From Varanus komodoensis (Eukaryota; Chordata; Lepidosauria; Squamata; Varanidae): DNA of 64,000 nt. A program made the translations under genes and the position numbers. The DNA lies in NCBI RefSeq assembly GCF_004798865.1, contig NW_025335641.1, positions 3,183,565-3,247,564 of the forward strand, written 5' to 3'. The notes beneath the pieces were generated by a model. It made no database searches. It was not told the DNA's origin and was given only the letters and a program-made list of their open reading frames with translations. Shown piece by piece: positions 1 through 11,321 of the stretch. How positions within the stretch are numbered: the stretch's first letter is position 1; each line of letters begins with the position of its first letter.

Positions 1-234
1 CAGGTAGAGGGAGGTTACCTGCTACTTGGTGCTCATTTTAGTACATTCTCCATATCAAGCCTGTCAACTTCTCCACATATATTTTATCAATTTCACTTAG
101 GGAATTCGCAATTGCCAGGGTTCATTTTCCCTTTAAGAGACATGATACCACAAAATGAAGTTTACTGTTGACTCGTTGCTTACTTCTTCTGAAACAAGCA
201 CTTAATCTGGCAACAGTTTGGGTGCCCTTCTGAA

Positions 235-696
235 GGAGCCATCCTGCAAGGAGGCACTGAAGAGGGTGAATAGAAGTGACTGCACCACGTGGAATAGCCT
301 CCCAAGAGCTATTTGCCAGGTGTCTTCATTACAATCTTTTCAGTAGCAGACAAACACAATATTATTTTCCTGGCATTTTAATAATTTATTTTATTCTGTA
401 GAATTTTAATGGAATTACATTTTATAGTGCCTTAGAAGTTTAATTTATATTGTTTTTAACTTCTCATGTTACTGTCTAACTCTCAGCTGTATATTGTTGT
501 GAATTGCATATTGTTGATTATTGCGTATATTATTGAGTTTTCTTCATACTGTTGGTTCATTCTTATATTATGCATATAATTGTTTTCTTGTTACTTTATT
601 GGTATATATGATTTTATATTGTTGTTCCTGTAAGCTGCCTAGAGAATCCTATCAGACTAATGGTTGCAGAATATAAGTTTAATAATAAATAAATAA
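235..696 (+). mobile_element. LINE 3' end, L2/CR1-like
   Basis: The opening part (about 270-320) matches the last coding part of squamate L2-like LINEs, with the pattern 'ccacgtggaatagcctccc' followed by 'ttgccaggtgtc'. An AT-rich 3' untranslated stretch follows, then the hallmark end 'gtaagctgcctagagaatcc' near 630 and an AATAAATAAATA tail at 681-696. The copy is strongly 5' truncated and has no open frame, so it is an old non-LTR fragment. L2 versus another CR1-group family is not resolved. Confidence 0.65.
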
Positions 697-1937
697 GAAC
701 TATAAAAGTGGTGGGGAAAACACATATACAGAGAGAGAGAGGGAGAGAGATTGCTGTGGCTCCAGAAAGTCATAGAGAAAGAGCAACCTTATTTTCCAAG
801 TACTAGCAAAGAAGACATCCAGAGGGAATATAAGAGCAATTGGCAACTCGATCAAATATCCCATCACGGTGTACAGTTATCCATTATTAAGCAACATTAT
901 TTTCCTATCATTTAAATCTTTCCATTTCAAAGCACAGTTCTCTCACTGCATCTGTTTTTACGTGCAACCTCTTCTGCTGTTTCAGCTCCAAGCTACCTCT
1001 GAAATTTCCTTCCTCCCACCTCATTTTTATCTACAAGTATGCTTCTGTATTTAAGATAAATATATCATTATACACTTCATTAATAAATGTGGTTCCCCAA
1101 AGTACGTCTTCACATTTTGTTTTCAACATTTGTTTCTCCACTCTCCACCAGCAAAGCATTAAAAAGGGAAATTTTCCAGAAGAGTCTTACAGCTGGCCTG
1201 CACTCTAAACACTTCTACTATAATATCACATTTTGAAAAATCAATAACATTTCCATTCCCTCTTCATAATTCCCAAATGGAGATGAAAACCATATCAAAA
1301 ATGCCTGGGCCACCTCAAGGACCTTCGTTCTGATCTGCTGACCTCTGTAACCAGGTCATGGAGTACCACTCAACAAAAGCCAGCTCTTACCGTACTGCTG
1401 AACTACTTCTTGAAAGCCACTATTTTGAACTCTGCATTTCACAAGACTGTTCAAACATCTGTGGAGTTAAAGTCTAGCACCAGATAAGGGAATATAACAA
1501 ACAGTGTATCTACCTTACCAAAAATAAATTTAACCTTTGCATTTGGGATTTTTGCCAACTCTTAAAATATAAAATCTACAGATAGCTTGGAAACAAATAA
1601 TGCTGTCAAGACAAAACTGATTTGTGATTCTCTGTCAATTGTTTTAGTTTCACCTGAGGGCACAATGCACAAAGAAGTTCTCTAATGCTGAAAGACCCAC
1701 TGAAATGAATGGAAGCCACAGTGGAGCTTTGCTGAGCCTTACACAGGAGACCGTCCTGATAAATTATATCTGAACTCATCTGGAAACTGAAAAATTGGAA
1801 TTGTGTGGTCCAGGTGTGAAAACAAGATGCAGGGATGCACAGATTGTTTGCAAACCAGGCTCTTTAAATCAGATTGACTTTCATTCAGAACTGAAGATGT
1901 AGTTCAGGAAGTATGTCTAGTTTATGGAAATAATTAG
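697..1937. other. Unassigned AT-rich stretch
   Basis: There is a short GA-rich tract at 730-751. The 61-codon frame at 869-1054 is low-complexity and looks like chance. Nothing else recognised. Confidence 0.4.
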
Positions 1938-2142
1938 TTTATTATGTTTACGTTGCACTTATATCCTGCCTTTATTCCTCTTCCAAGCAGCAACTCTATG
2001 AAATGCTCTCTAAGGGACTGTAGGCTGAGAGTCAGTGACTGGCCCAACATCACAGAGTGAATGTCATGTTTTAGTGGAGACCTGAGCCTGGTTCTCCCAT
2101 GTCCCAGGCCAACACACTAACCACTGTGCAATGTTGGTTCTC
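1938..2142 (-). mobile_element. tRNA-derived SINE (Sauria type), inverted
   Basis: Read on the minus strand this shows the usual lizard SINE order: 'taaccactgtgc' reversed as the tRNA-like head (about 2119-2131), then the 'ggtctcc' box and 'cagtcactgactctcagcc' body. A pyrimidine-rich 'atatcctgcctttattcc' marks the 3' tail at the left. About 205 bp long, diverged, no clear target duplication. Transcription would need Pol III and retroposition LINE proteins in trans. Confidence 0.7.
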
Positions 2143-2499
2143 CAAGTGCGTTCTGTATACCATGCAGTATTTCAGTATGAAATCACTAACAAGAACTGCT
2201 ACCCTGTATTAGTATGCATGGACATCCAAGGGGGAAAAACGGCTGAGTCCAGAATATTTCCCTTCTAACAGGGAAACAGTTGTATGCAACTGAGCATAGT
2301 TGAAACAACTTCAAAAGTAATGTTTAATATTTAAAGAAAAATGCTAGTCAGAGGTTCCATAACTTCAGTGGATTTCTGTCATGTATTATTTACCCCTTGG
2401 AGGCATAAAGAACCAAACTCCATGAAGAAATGTAAAATGGGTGTCAAAGAAGACACTCCAGTTTATCCAGATCACTTTCCATTTTCTTTCTCTCCTGCA

Positions 2500-2835
2500 G
2501 GGTGTTAGCTATCCTACCTTAATTGGATGGCCCTGTGTTCTCCTATTGTGAGGATGACCCTATGTTCTCCTATTGTGAAAGGAAAAAACTCACCATAGGT
2601 ACTTTTTTACACCATGCATAATGTTATATATCTTGATCATGTCCCCTGTGTCCCCTCCTCTTCACTTGCCTTTTTTTCTGAGATGAGAAGCCCTCCAAAT
2701 TGTAACCTTTCTTCACATGAGAGTTCCTCCACCCCTCCATCATTTTGGTTGCATTTATGTGTACTTTCTCCATGTCTCCAATATCCTTTTTGTAACCTGA
2801 ACTATTTATAGTATTTCAGCTGTGGTTAAATTTGT
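2500..2835 (-). mobile_element. CR1 LINE 3' fragment, inverted
   Basis: The order of phrases is that of reptile CR1 3' regions read backwards: 'caccatgcataatgttatat', 'atcatgtcccc', 'tgtaacctttcttcacatga', 'catcattttggttgcattta', 'tccaatatcctttttgtaa'. It carries a local 27-bp tandem duplication at 2525-2551 and 2552-2578 with only two differences. No open frame is left. Confidence 0.7.
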
Positions 2836-2857
2836 GTGAGGGCATTTTGAATTTTGG

Positions 2858-2940
2858 CAGATTGATTTATTTAAAGCTTTTATACTCTGCCCTTCATAAT
2901 GTCTTGGGTGAAACATAAAAGCTTATTCCTATTTGCACAG
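2858..2940 (-). mobile_element. LINE/SINE 3' tail scrap
   Basis: The pattern 'tgatttatttaaagctttta' followed by 'tactctgcccttcataatg' resembles the inverted tail of an L2-like LINE or a SINE. It is too short to classify. Confidence 0.35.
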
Positions 2941-3263
2941 GCACCACACAGATATTTCTCCCCTTCTTGTCCCAATTCCTGCCAGATTCTAACGATGGAG
3001 CTGCAGCAATGCAATTCTTCCAACTGTGCAAGAAGGGCACTGCAAATTCTGAGAATGTATCCAAGGTAAGAGCTGGGACTCTGATTTTTTCTTAATCAGT
3101 CTCTGAGTCAGAGACAGGATTCTATGACTGCCTGAACTCTGTCTAGCATCCATAGGATTTTAGAAATTTTAGCATCCATTGAAATTTTCTTGCATAAAAC
3201 TGAGTGATGCCTTTCTATTTGTTTCTTTGCTTTAAAGCAACACTAATGCTGCCATCTTATAAT

Positions 3264-3405
3264 ACAGGGTAGGACAGTCCTGAGCTTCAGATGCTGTTGG
3301 CATGCAAATTCCATCATCCCTCCCTAACCATTGACTATGCTTGCTGGGGCTAATGAGAGTTGACATCGGGCAGTATCTAAAGGGTCAGGCGTTTCCACCC
3401 AACTA
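3264..3405. mobile_element. Foldback MITE, non-autonomous DNA transposon
   Basis: Two arms in opposite orientation flank a short core: the left arm runs through 'gatgctgttggcatgcaaat' and 'tccatcatccctccc'; the right arm is 'tggggctaatgagagttgac'. The core 'ccattgactatgcttgct' matches a palindromic reptile repeat seen again at 6783, 57931 and 60780 in this window. No protein is encoded. Superfamily unassigned, hAT suspected. Confidence 0.55.
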
Positions 3406-3639
3406 CAAAACAGCTTACAGGAATGAAGTCTCACTGAACTCCACAAGACTAAATTTTGAGTGAACATGCATTGAATTGTTGGGAAAGCCCCAGTTAAGTA
3501 GACTTATACACACATATTCCTTGGACTGGCATGTATTCCCAAAGGCTGGGACCATATGAGCAATTCTTCTCAGTTCATTTTCTATTAGAGTTTACCCAGT
3601 TTGCACTTTAGAGGTTAAACATGATATTCAGCTCCAATC

Positions 3640-3860
3640 CATGCATTTGCAAACTTGCAATACAATTCACAGACAGGAAAGAATGTAATTGTCTACACAT
3701 GTAAATTTTAAAAATGTGCATAAAAGGGAATTTTTGGAAAATGCACACTAGTATGTTATAATCTATGAGAAAAGAAAGTGTACATTCCAAAAATCTAGAC
3801 AATCCATGTGTAGATTTGAAAAAAAAAAATACACACAAAAATATGCGCGGATTGTCAAAA
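3640..3860. repeat. Dispersed ATGCAT/TGCACA-rich repeat, copy 1
   Basis: Stretches such as 'aaaatgtgcataaaaggga' and 'ggaaaatgcacactagtat' recur in at least five other places (30340, 32140, 45735, 58260, 61800). The family has a loose internal periodicity of TGCA-containing words spaced about 25-40 bp apart and no coding capacity. Confidence 0.4.
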
Positions 3861-3869
3861 GGAGAAAAC

Positions 3870-4980
3870 AGCAAAGCTGTAATCTGACTTTCATCAAAAT
3901 GAGCTTCCAGATGGAATCTGATGAACCTCAGAGTGAGCTCATGTTTTACTGATTCACAAAAAGCCCTTTGAGAATTACATTATTAAATAATAAACCTTCT
4001 TTATTGTAAGACTGATGATTAAACCCAGACAGGTGCATACCTTAAATTCCAGAATGAAGAAGGTAAACACAACACAACACAACACCAGACATCTAAGGTT
4101 AAGCTCTTATGTAACACTCCTCTAGTAAAATGAGCTTTTCTATTAAGGCTTTCCTGCACAACAGTCACTTAAGTGAAATCAGAAGGTGTCATTGAAAAAT
4201 GGACACTTCCAACTCCAACAAATGCACTGTAGTACCATCCAGATTCCTTAAAATCCCTACCTTTGATAGGAGGTCGCCCAAGAGGATGTTGACAATGCAG
4301 CCATTGTCAGAGCTGCTTCAGTTTGACTCAAATTGGCTCCAGCTGCAGCCCAGCATACTCACCACCAGAGACAATCCATTCGACGCCAGTTGGCTGGCTG
4401 CAGTGAGCTGTTGTCGTTCCAGGTTTCCCTCCAGTCACCACTGGAAGGACCTAGGCCAGATGCTCCTATTAGGAAGATTGCAGCAATGCACTCATGTAGT
4501 CTGTTTAAACATCTCTCTGATGTTTGACCTGGGATTTAGCCCAAAACAATACTTTGAAGTATGCTTGAAATAAAGAGAAATGAAGAATTAAGCATAAACT
4601 GGTGGATCCACGTGCATTCCTAAAGACTCTCGGTGCTCTTCTGGGTAGTACAGCTGGTGATTCTGTTGATGCCCTGGATGATTTGTGGAATATGAGGATG
4701 ACCCAGGTGATCCAATGCACACTCTTCTACCTGTCATTGCTCATAAAAGTCTCTGATTTATTCTGGAACTGGATAAAGAGCTAGATGGAGGAAAACTCAT
4801 CATGAGTCTGAATGAACACAGTTTGCAGTTTAGTTTCTTAAGCTTGTGCTCATGATGGTTGCCAAGCAAACAAACAAACAAACCACCCTTAGCTTACCCC
4901 CACTATTTCATCTGAGCTATACCATCCAGCAAATTTGTTTGGTTTGGCAAAGGGCCTATGATTAACTGCCTTATTTGCTA
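3870..4980. other. Unassigned stretch
   Basis: A short ACAAC repeat lies near 4069-4084 and an AAAC repeat at 4867-4882. The 124-codon frame at 4199-4573 has no recognisable domain and is treated as chance. The part from 4600 may be the worn upstream end of the L2 copy that follows, but I cannot show it. Confidence 0.35.
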
Positions 4981-4984
4981 AAAT

Positions 4985-5760
4985 GCAATTAAGGTGGCAG
5001 ACAGGAATATATGGAGGAATGCAGCCCTGTTGATCGTCCTGAACCGATCAGGAGCATTTGATATCAGTCAGTGTTGGATATCATTATCCATGCTATCCTT
5101 TTCAGCCATTTTGAGTAAATGGGGATTGGTGGTAGTACACTAGGTTGGCTGTATTCATTCATGACAGATAGTATCCAGAAGGTGCTGCCTGTGCACCATT
5201 GCTTCTACCCTTGACCAGAGGTCTTCGGCTTCATTCCAATGCTGTTCAACATCTCACTGGAACTGCCAAGTGAGATCATCTGAGAATATGAACTGTGGGG
5301 TCCTCAGTATGCAGGCTAGACCCAGCTCTACCTTGCAATTGTTGCCTGACTCTAGGGAGACAGTGGAAGTGCTGATAAAGTAGTAGAGGATTGCCTGATA
5401 TGAGATTTTGGGATTTGGGCATAACCTGTTGGCAGGGGTTATACTCCCTCGGGAACATTGGAGTCATAGTTACAGGAGCTCAGTATTCTTGCTAGATTTG
5501 CAGATGTTTCGTTTTCACTGTTTTGGAGCATTAGTAGGCTCACTGGTTATGATGGATTCTGATAATGGTGGAACTTTGGAGTCTTGACTATTTTCAGGCT
5601 ATTTTAATTTATTTGCATTGGCTGCCTGGTTGTTTCTGGGCTCAATTCAAGGCCTTTGTGTTAAAACTGAAAGTACTAAATAGCTTGAGGTCTTAAGAAC
5701 AGCCTTTATCTATATATTCTCCCTTGCAAGTTCCAAATATTATTGTAAAAACCATTTCAG
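4985..5760 (+). mobile_element. L2-like LINE, decayed RT-domain remnant
   Basis: The sequence follows the reverse-transcriptase region of L2 LINEs in order: 'ccctgttgatcgtcctgaac' (motif A region, 5024-5043), 'ccaatgctgttcaacatctc' (after motif B), 'tgagatcatctgagaatatg', then 'cagtatgcaggctagaccca' where Q-Y-A-D-D-T-Q-L-Y should be (5305-5331). Here the first Asp codon reads GGC and the second TAG, so the active site is lost. Downstream 'ttggctgcctggttgtttct' corresponds to the conserved HWLP segment. Several stops and shifts show an old, dead copy. The 3' tail is not visible. Confidence 0.7.
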
Positions 5761-5764
5761 TTCC

Positions 5765-6780
5765 CCTGACCTCATGAAAGTAAGTGGATAGATACAAGGT
5801 CTCGAACAGTCATGGGGAAGGTTTATTGGTTGGTTTGTTTAGCTGACAAGCTAAGCACATTGTGGCTCATGCAGTGCCCCTCCCACTGCTGGTATATACA
5901 CATACCTATGTGCCCCATTCACACACACACACACACACACACACTACAACGTGGAAAGGCAAGGAACTATCCAAGGAAAGAGAGAGCAACCTCACCTCAC
6001 ATGGGTAGTTCTCTGCCTTTCATGTGAAATCATGAGAGATGGATATGCCCAGCACACCATCTATTGTTTTTGGCTGCTCCTGAGGTGTGGCCCTCTATCA
6101 TCTCCAGAAAGACAGAAGAAGGGAGGGAAGGGGAAGGAGGTCAATCATGTATTCAATCACATCATGGTTCTACTTTGTTCTTCTTGTCTGTGTTTTACTA
6201 CAGCAAAAACCATGTGCACTGGTAATGTAGAGTCAGATGGGTGGGAGATTTAAGGAACTTAAAGAACTGAAAGCTGAACAAACTATTTGTTTATAAACTT
6301 CATTCTTTTTAAATGTTCCTAAGGTAATTGGCCAGGGTTCCTTTCCTTGTGGAGTAGTTCTTCAGACTGACCCAAACATGTGGCTACAGGAGGCATGGCT
6401 GCCACTTTTTCCAGTGGTCTGGCCAGGCTAGCCCACAAGTTCTCCCTATGGATACCATATTTCTGAATGTGGCTCTCGTTAGACTGGAAGGAGGTGAACC
6501 CACAGGACAATACAAAAAGCATCTCAGGTATCACTCCTCTTGTTTTCAACAAGACCAGAAAAGAGTAGAACTCTTTAGTCCAAATAGATCCAGATTTAGT
6601 CCAAGATCCAGATTTTTCAGCCTGAAGACATTTCAGTTCTTTCCTTTGAGAATTTCTTACCAGTCCAATTTCTCACATACACTGACCCCAATGAAGAGAA
6701 AGTCCCAGTCCTATACATGCCTATTTCAATGTTCCACTGAATTTAAGGTCACTTACACACAGATAAATGTGCATAGCAAG
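5765..6780. other. Unassigned stretch with (CA)n
   Basis: A (CA)n microsatellite occupies 5920-5944. The rest holds no repeat or exon that I recognise. The 182-codon frame starting at 6448 runs into the MITE at 6783, which argues against a gene. Confidence 0.4.
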
Positions 6781-6782
6781 GG

Positions 6783-6904
6783 TATGCACCTTGATGCCTT
6801 GAAGCCATCATGGACTACAATTCTCATAAGCCCATCCACCATGTCCAATGCTCCCATAAATATGGGAGTTATAGTCCAAAACATCTGGCAGGTACAAGGT
6901 TGCC
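6783..6904. mobile_element. Foldback MITE, same family as 3264
   Basis: Left arm 'tggactacaattctcat' (6811-6827) pairs with right arm 'atgggagttatagtcca' (about 6862-6878), 14 of 17 positions. The core 'ccatccaccatgtccaatgc' matches the family core. No target duplication seen. Confidence 0.65.
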
Positions 6905-6909
6905 TTCCT

Positions 6910-8167
6910 GTGATGTATAGGACTGTACTGTTTGTATATAGGACAGGACCCAGAAAGCTGATGCATGAGGAGATGCTGCTCTGGTTTGTGCTTTGAGTGG
7001 AGGGACTTCAATTTTTACTGGCTTCATCTCCAATCTGTGCCCATTTTCGTGTCATTCCAGAGAACTCTCTGACCCACACAAGTAACTTGCAAGAGGTACA
7101 AGGGACTGTAGTGGAAAACATCAATTGGATGAGTGGTTCTCTAGATTTCTCCCAGTGCATCTCATGTGAAGAAAAAAAAACTTGACACAGAGGCATTATG
7201 CCTACCATTCTCACAAATCAACTAGTAATTTTTCTGAAGTAATAGAATCCTGTTCTTAATAATAACCATGACTTTTCATCTCTGCTATTTCTCCCATTGA
7301 ATCACCACAAGAGTCATGGAGAGAATTGTTGCAATGAGAGAAACTGCAGGATGGAACATATTCTTAAATTTACTGCAGATGTTTAGCATCCAGATCATTT
7401 CTCTGCTAAATTGGTTATTTCTTAATATATTATTTAGAAGCTGGGTGGGACCAGGTTTTCACTGAACTCCATGGCATACTACATTATGCTTTAGTGCTGC
7501 TGTCAGAATACAGGGCAATCCACGATGCAATATATATGTCTTCTCTAGTCAACTTGCATTTTCATGTGTTCTCATAGTTGGACAGGCCAGCTTTAATTAT
7601 TTTTCTTGTTGTTGGTGGTGATAGCAACTCTTGAATGACTGATGGAGTGATTGATTTAATATCCTACCTTTCCATCAAAACTGAGACAACTAATAATAAT
7701 ATTGATATTATCAAATCCTGGTAGGTTTTTGTGCTGTTCAATAACCAGCAGTGAAATCACAAGATTACAAAAATGTTCCTATATGACCACACAAGAACAC
7801 AAAGTTACAACACCTTTGTCATATCCAATGGTTACCCGATTGCATCAACATTATAGTAGGATGGGAGAGAAATGGGGTGGGGGTGAAGGGTTGAACTCTA
7901 GTTACTTGTACTTTTTATCATGTTCAATTTAGAGGCCTCCTTTAGATAATAAAGAAGAAAAAAGATGGCAACTGAGTTTACTGAAAAAATGTAGAATCTA
8001 GGTACTGTGACAAAGAGAAAGGATCCCATGCCTATTTTTTTTCCTGTTGTGGAAAAGAACAAGTGAAGAAGGTGAGGAAAATGAACAGGGAATTGTATTA
8101 AACTGTGTGGGAAAACTAAGGGTTATTTGTATAAAAATATTTATTAATTAACTAACATTGTAAGTAT
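6910..8167. other. Unassigned stretch
   Basis: A piece at 7645-7705 ('taatatcctacctttccatc', followed by a TAA-rich end) may be a SINE or LINE tail on the minus strand. Otherwise AT-rich sequence with no recognised element. Confidence 0.35.
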
Positions 8168-8550
8168 ATGTCTGTTGATGTTGGTGTTGTTGTTAGTTGC
8201 AAAGTTCCATCCGACCCACCACAACCCCATGGACAACATTTCTCCAGGCGTTCCTGTCCTCCACCATCCCCCAGAGTCCACTTAAGCTCACACCAACTGC
8301 TTCAGTGACTCCATCTAGCCGCCTCATCCTCTGCCATCCCCTTCTTCTTTTGCCCTCAATTGTTCCCAGCATTAGACTCTTCTCCAGTGAGTCCTTCCTT
8401 CTCATTAAGTGGCCAAAGTATTTGAGTTTCATCTTCAGTATCTGCCCTTCTAAAGAGCAGTCAGGGTTGATCTCCTCTAAGACTGACTGGTTTGATATCT
8501 TTGCGATCCAAGGGACTCTCAGGAGTCTTCTCCAGCACATGTCTGTTGAT
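8168..8550 (-). mobile_element. BovB (RTE) LINE 3' end with 12-bp TSD
   Basis: The minus-strand frame 8193-8540 (115 codons) is the C-terminal end of the BovB reverse-transcriptase protein, with the family blocks 'WRRLLRVPW', 'SNQSVLEEINPDCSLEGQ', 'KLKYFGHLMRRKDSLEKSLM', 'GKRRRGWQRM' and 'AWRNVVHG'. The element proper is about 8180-8538. A perfect 12-bp duplication ATGTCTGTTGAT flanks it at 8168-8179 and 8539-8550. Its 3' end has a short (AAC)n tail, seen as GTTGTTGTT near 8186. The frame is still open, so insertion is fairly recent. 5' truncation is typical of this LINE. Confidence 0.9.
8193..8540 (-). pseudogene. BovB ORF C-terminus, 5' truncated
   Basis: 115 codons of the end of the BovB polyprotein. 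The endonuclease and RT catalytic parts are missing because the copy is truncated, so it cannot act alone. Nearly the same protein is encoded at 27959-28297 on the other strand. The apparent start is not a real gene start; it is simply the first possible start in the fragment. Confidence 0.85.
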
Positions 8551-8702
8551 ACAGGTACATATATTATAAGGGACTTACATCAACCAAAATGGTGGCTTGA
8601 CAGTGGAGTCCTGCAAGTCAGGGAATAGGGTCAGGCCAATCAACAAAGCCCATAGAAAATGCTCTTCTCATCTAAGTCAGGGATTTGGAAGCTATTTCAA
8701 GG

Positions 8703-8915
8703 TGTGATGCAGTAGTTAGTTGGACTATGAATCTGGAGATCTAGATTCTAGTCTCTTATCAGCCGTGGAACTCACTGGGTGACTTTGGTCCAGTCACTGA
8801 TTCTCAGTCTTGCTTACCTCACAGGTTTATTGTGACAATTCAATGGAAAGGAACATGACCTTGGGTTCCTCACAAGAGGAAAAAAGTGGGATATAATTAT
8901 AACATCATTTTCTTC
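8703..8915 (+). mobile_element. tRNA-derived SINE (Sauria type)
   Basis: Head 'gcagtagttagttggactat' matches the 'tagtggttagagtg' A-box region, 'gagatctagattctagtc' holds the B-box position, and the body 'ctcactgggtgactttggtc' plus 'cagtcactgattctcagtct' is diagnostic. The tail ends 'gtgggatataattataacat'. About 210 bp. The gap to the BovB copy is only about 150 bp, but they look like separate insertions. Confidence 0.8.
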
Positions 8916-9364
8916 ATCAGGTCCAAATTTCAATCTTGGAAAAGTCTTGAAGTTGCAGTCTTGAAGTTTTGTAGTTGGAGGCAAAAGCACAGTGGTGGGG
9001 CAAAAGTAAAGGTGGTGGGACCAAAATATAAATCTTACTGAATTAAGCCTATTCAGAAATTAGCTGGACAGAACTTTGCATGCCTAATGAGTAGTAGACA
9101 GAACGAAATCACTCAGCAAGTAGCGACCCAGATACCAAGTCTTTGCATGTCTACTCTGGGGTAAACATGAACAGCATGTCTACTGAGAGTTAAGAGAAGC
9201 CCCTGTACATCTACTCATAAGTAAGTAGGACTGAATCACTTAGCAGCTTCCCCTCCAGATCCTGGTCCATCTCCTTAGCAGGTTAAAGAACTGATCTCAT
9301 GAGCAGATTGTAAGACACAGTAAACCACAGAGATTTCTTGCACAGGATGGTCATGATAAGAAAC
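8916..9364. repeat. Unassigned; 'TCTACTC' repeat words at 9065-9250
   Basis: A loosely tandem array repeats 'gcatgtctact' at 9145 and 9175 and 'acatctactcataagtaagt' at 9207. The phrases 'gaacgaaatcactcagcaag' (9102) and 'ggactgaatcacttagcag' (9228) also match. It resembles a common reptile repeat with TCTACTCAGAAGTAAGT words (see 34850 and 35690). Confidence 0.4.
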
Positions 9365-9675
9365 AATAGTCTGTGTTATGGTTCTGATGCTTCACCATAA
9401 TATCTTTAGCTATCCGAACCTGGCATTGTGACTTCCATGGTCCTGGTGTGCAGGTACCCCAAAGTTCCCTGGGATGAGCAACAGCTGCAGAAACTGCTCT
9501 AGCTGCCTAGTGTGGGATTGAATTTCAGTTGTGATGGCTGATGGGGTGCATGCCAACAGTGGGAAAACTGAGTGGGGACAGTGGAGACCATGCTAGCACA
9601 GAAAACACTGCGGAAGCCATTCAGGGCTGCTTGTGATGACAGTTGAACCCAGACTCTGATCAGACATAAGAACTT
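9365..9675. mobile_element. Putative DNA transposon family 'A', copy 1
   Basis: Three copies of this non-coding unit are found (here, about 49990 and 54432). Shared order: 'ggtcctggtgtgcaggtacc', 'agttccctgggatgagcaac', 'gctgcagaaactgctctagc', 'gggattgaatttcagttgtg', 'atggctgatggggtgcatgc', then 'aacagtgggaaaactgagtg'. The best copy (54432) has terminal inverted repeats, so a non-autonomous DNA transposon is likely. Confidence 0.5.
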
Positions 9676-10374
9676 ATTTGTGGAAAGAATTTTCCCTTGC
9701 TATGTGCTAAGAAAGTGCTCAGTGCTCAGCAGGATAATAGATTTTTCTTTGGTAAACTGTGGATTGCTATTAAGAGCCTTTCCCTACCAGAAAGTGGGGC
9801 ATGGCCTGAAGAAGAAACCATTCAGTTGCATTTGTCCTGCAGGCTGGAGGTTTCTTATTCCTAGTATAAGATTCATTTACCAGTCCCCTACCAGCAAGCT
9901 ATTCCTGCCAACCTTGCAGTTCAAAAGCATGCAAATGCAAGTAGATAAAAAGGTACCACTTCAGTGGGAAGGTAACAGCATTCCGTGCACTTCGGTGTTT
10001 AGTCATGCCAGCCACATGACCACAGAGACTGTCTGCAGACAAACGCTGGCTCCCTCGGGTAGGAAACGGAGATAAGCACTGCCCCCTAGAGTCAGGCATG
10101 ACTGGACTTAATGTCAAGGGGAAACCTTTACCAACAAGCTATAGATTGAGTCAAGATACTAGTATGGCCTTCATTTATAATAACACAGCAGAAAATTACA
10201 AGGCTAAGCACAGATGAAAACTTGGAGAATCTGAAGTTTCCACACAGAATCAGGCTATGCCAGACACTTTCTGGCACTGAACGGAGCCTAATGATTTCCA
10301 CTGGACTTGGGAAGCCCACCCTCTCTGGACAGAAGTTTCCATCTGGCTGAAGCAATTGTCAACTCTTAACAACT
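9676..10374. other. Unassigned stretch left of the LTR
   Basis: No element or exon recognised. The 131-codon frame at 9680-10075 has no recognisable domain, although 'ctcagcaggataatagattt' and nearby text are not low-complexity. Confidence 0.35.
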
Positions 10375-10379
10375 GTTTC

Positions 10380-10945
10380 TGTCATGCCTGAAGCCCCGAC
10401 AGAGACAGCACCTCACGAGGAGGACTTGTGCTTGGGACCCTGTATCCAAAAGCCAATCCCGCAACCTAGCTTGGGGGTGGCTGAGCAGATAGCTGCACCT
10501 CCCCCTGACTCCCTGCCAATTGAGCAAACACCCGAGCCCACATCAAAGCAAGAGAGCCCAGAGGGAAAAGACACCACGAGTTTTACTCAGAAGGAGCCAG
10601 AGCAGGCTGTCCCTCCTCCCACTGACGCTGAACTTCCTGACCATGACACAGGAGATGCAGGGGGCGTGATAGACTTTTCCCTAGCAACCAATCGTAGAAT
10701 TCTGAGGAGATACAAGCAAAGGCAGGCCTTGTTACGCCAGAGGGAAGAAAGGCGTGACCAGGAGAGCTAGTCCCATGTGGGCTCGGGGAGAGACCCACTA
10801 GAGGATTAACATCTGCATTCCAAAGACCTCAACAGAAGAGCTTATCTATAGAGTTGTAAATCTTGTAGAAAAGCAGCAATAAAGGACTTTAGTTTTATTG
10901 CTCGTGAACGTGTGGGTTGTTTACATGTTGAGCTGCACCACAACA
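10380..10945 (+). mobile_element. Solo LTR, Ty3/gypsy-like
   Basis: The element begins TGTCATGCC and ends CACCACAACA, the TG...CA ends of an LTR, and a 5-bp direct repeat GTTTC lies immediately outside at 10375-10379 and 10946-10950. A polyadenylation signal AATAAA sits at 10878-10883, about 60 bp before the right end, which fixes the strand. There is no internal region or partner LTR, so this is a solo LTR left by recombination; it looks whole as an LTR. It contains an unusually long open stretch (10384-10770, 128 codons, Pro/Glu-rich then Arg/Gln-rich). In some vertebrate gypsy-like elements the end of pol runs into the 3' LTR, which would explain it. The perfect target repeat suggests moderate or young age. 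Superfamily is inferred from the 5-bp repeat and end motifs. Confidence 0.75.
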
Positions 10946-10950
10946 GTTTC

Positions 10951-11320
10951 AGCCAGCCAGAAAGCTCAATTCCAGTGGCATCTGAATTGCCACAGTGCTG
11001 GAAGCTGTCTCAGCCAACTGGAGACTTCCACACAGACTGAAGCAGGTTCACAGGGAACCTGTGAGAACTGGGTCTGAGCTGCAATGGAAGCAGAGAATGA
11101 CCACTGTTTATTCTAGGAGAGGTAGAGGGCAGCAGAAAAAGGACTTCTTCCTCATTGTCCACACACACACGCTTGCTTCACTAGGAATAGTTATATATTT
11201 TGCATCATTTGAAACACTTACAAATACAATTTCACTAGAGGAGACAAAGATAAAAGGTGTGTGTGCATGCACTTGATGTCAAATCTTACATGGCATTCTG
11301 TAAGCTCCATTCCATTACTC
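10951..11320. other. Unassigned stretch right of the LTR
   Basis: Contains a short CA run near 11160-11170. Nothing else recognised. Confidence 0.35.
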
Positions 11321-11321
11321 A

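Noticed and set aside
4199-4573. 124-codon plus frame
   Set aside because: No domain, no related frame elsewhere, no upstream signals.
6448-6996. 182-codon plus frame
   Set aside because: It crosses the foldback MITE at 6783 and has no recognisable domain or codon pattern; best read as chance.
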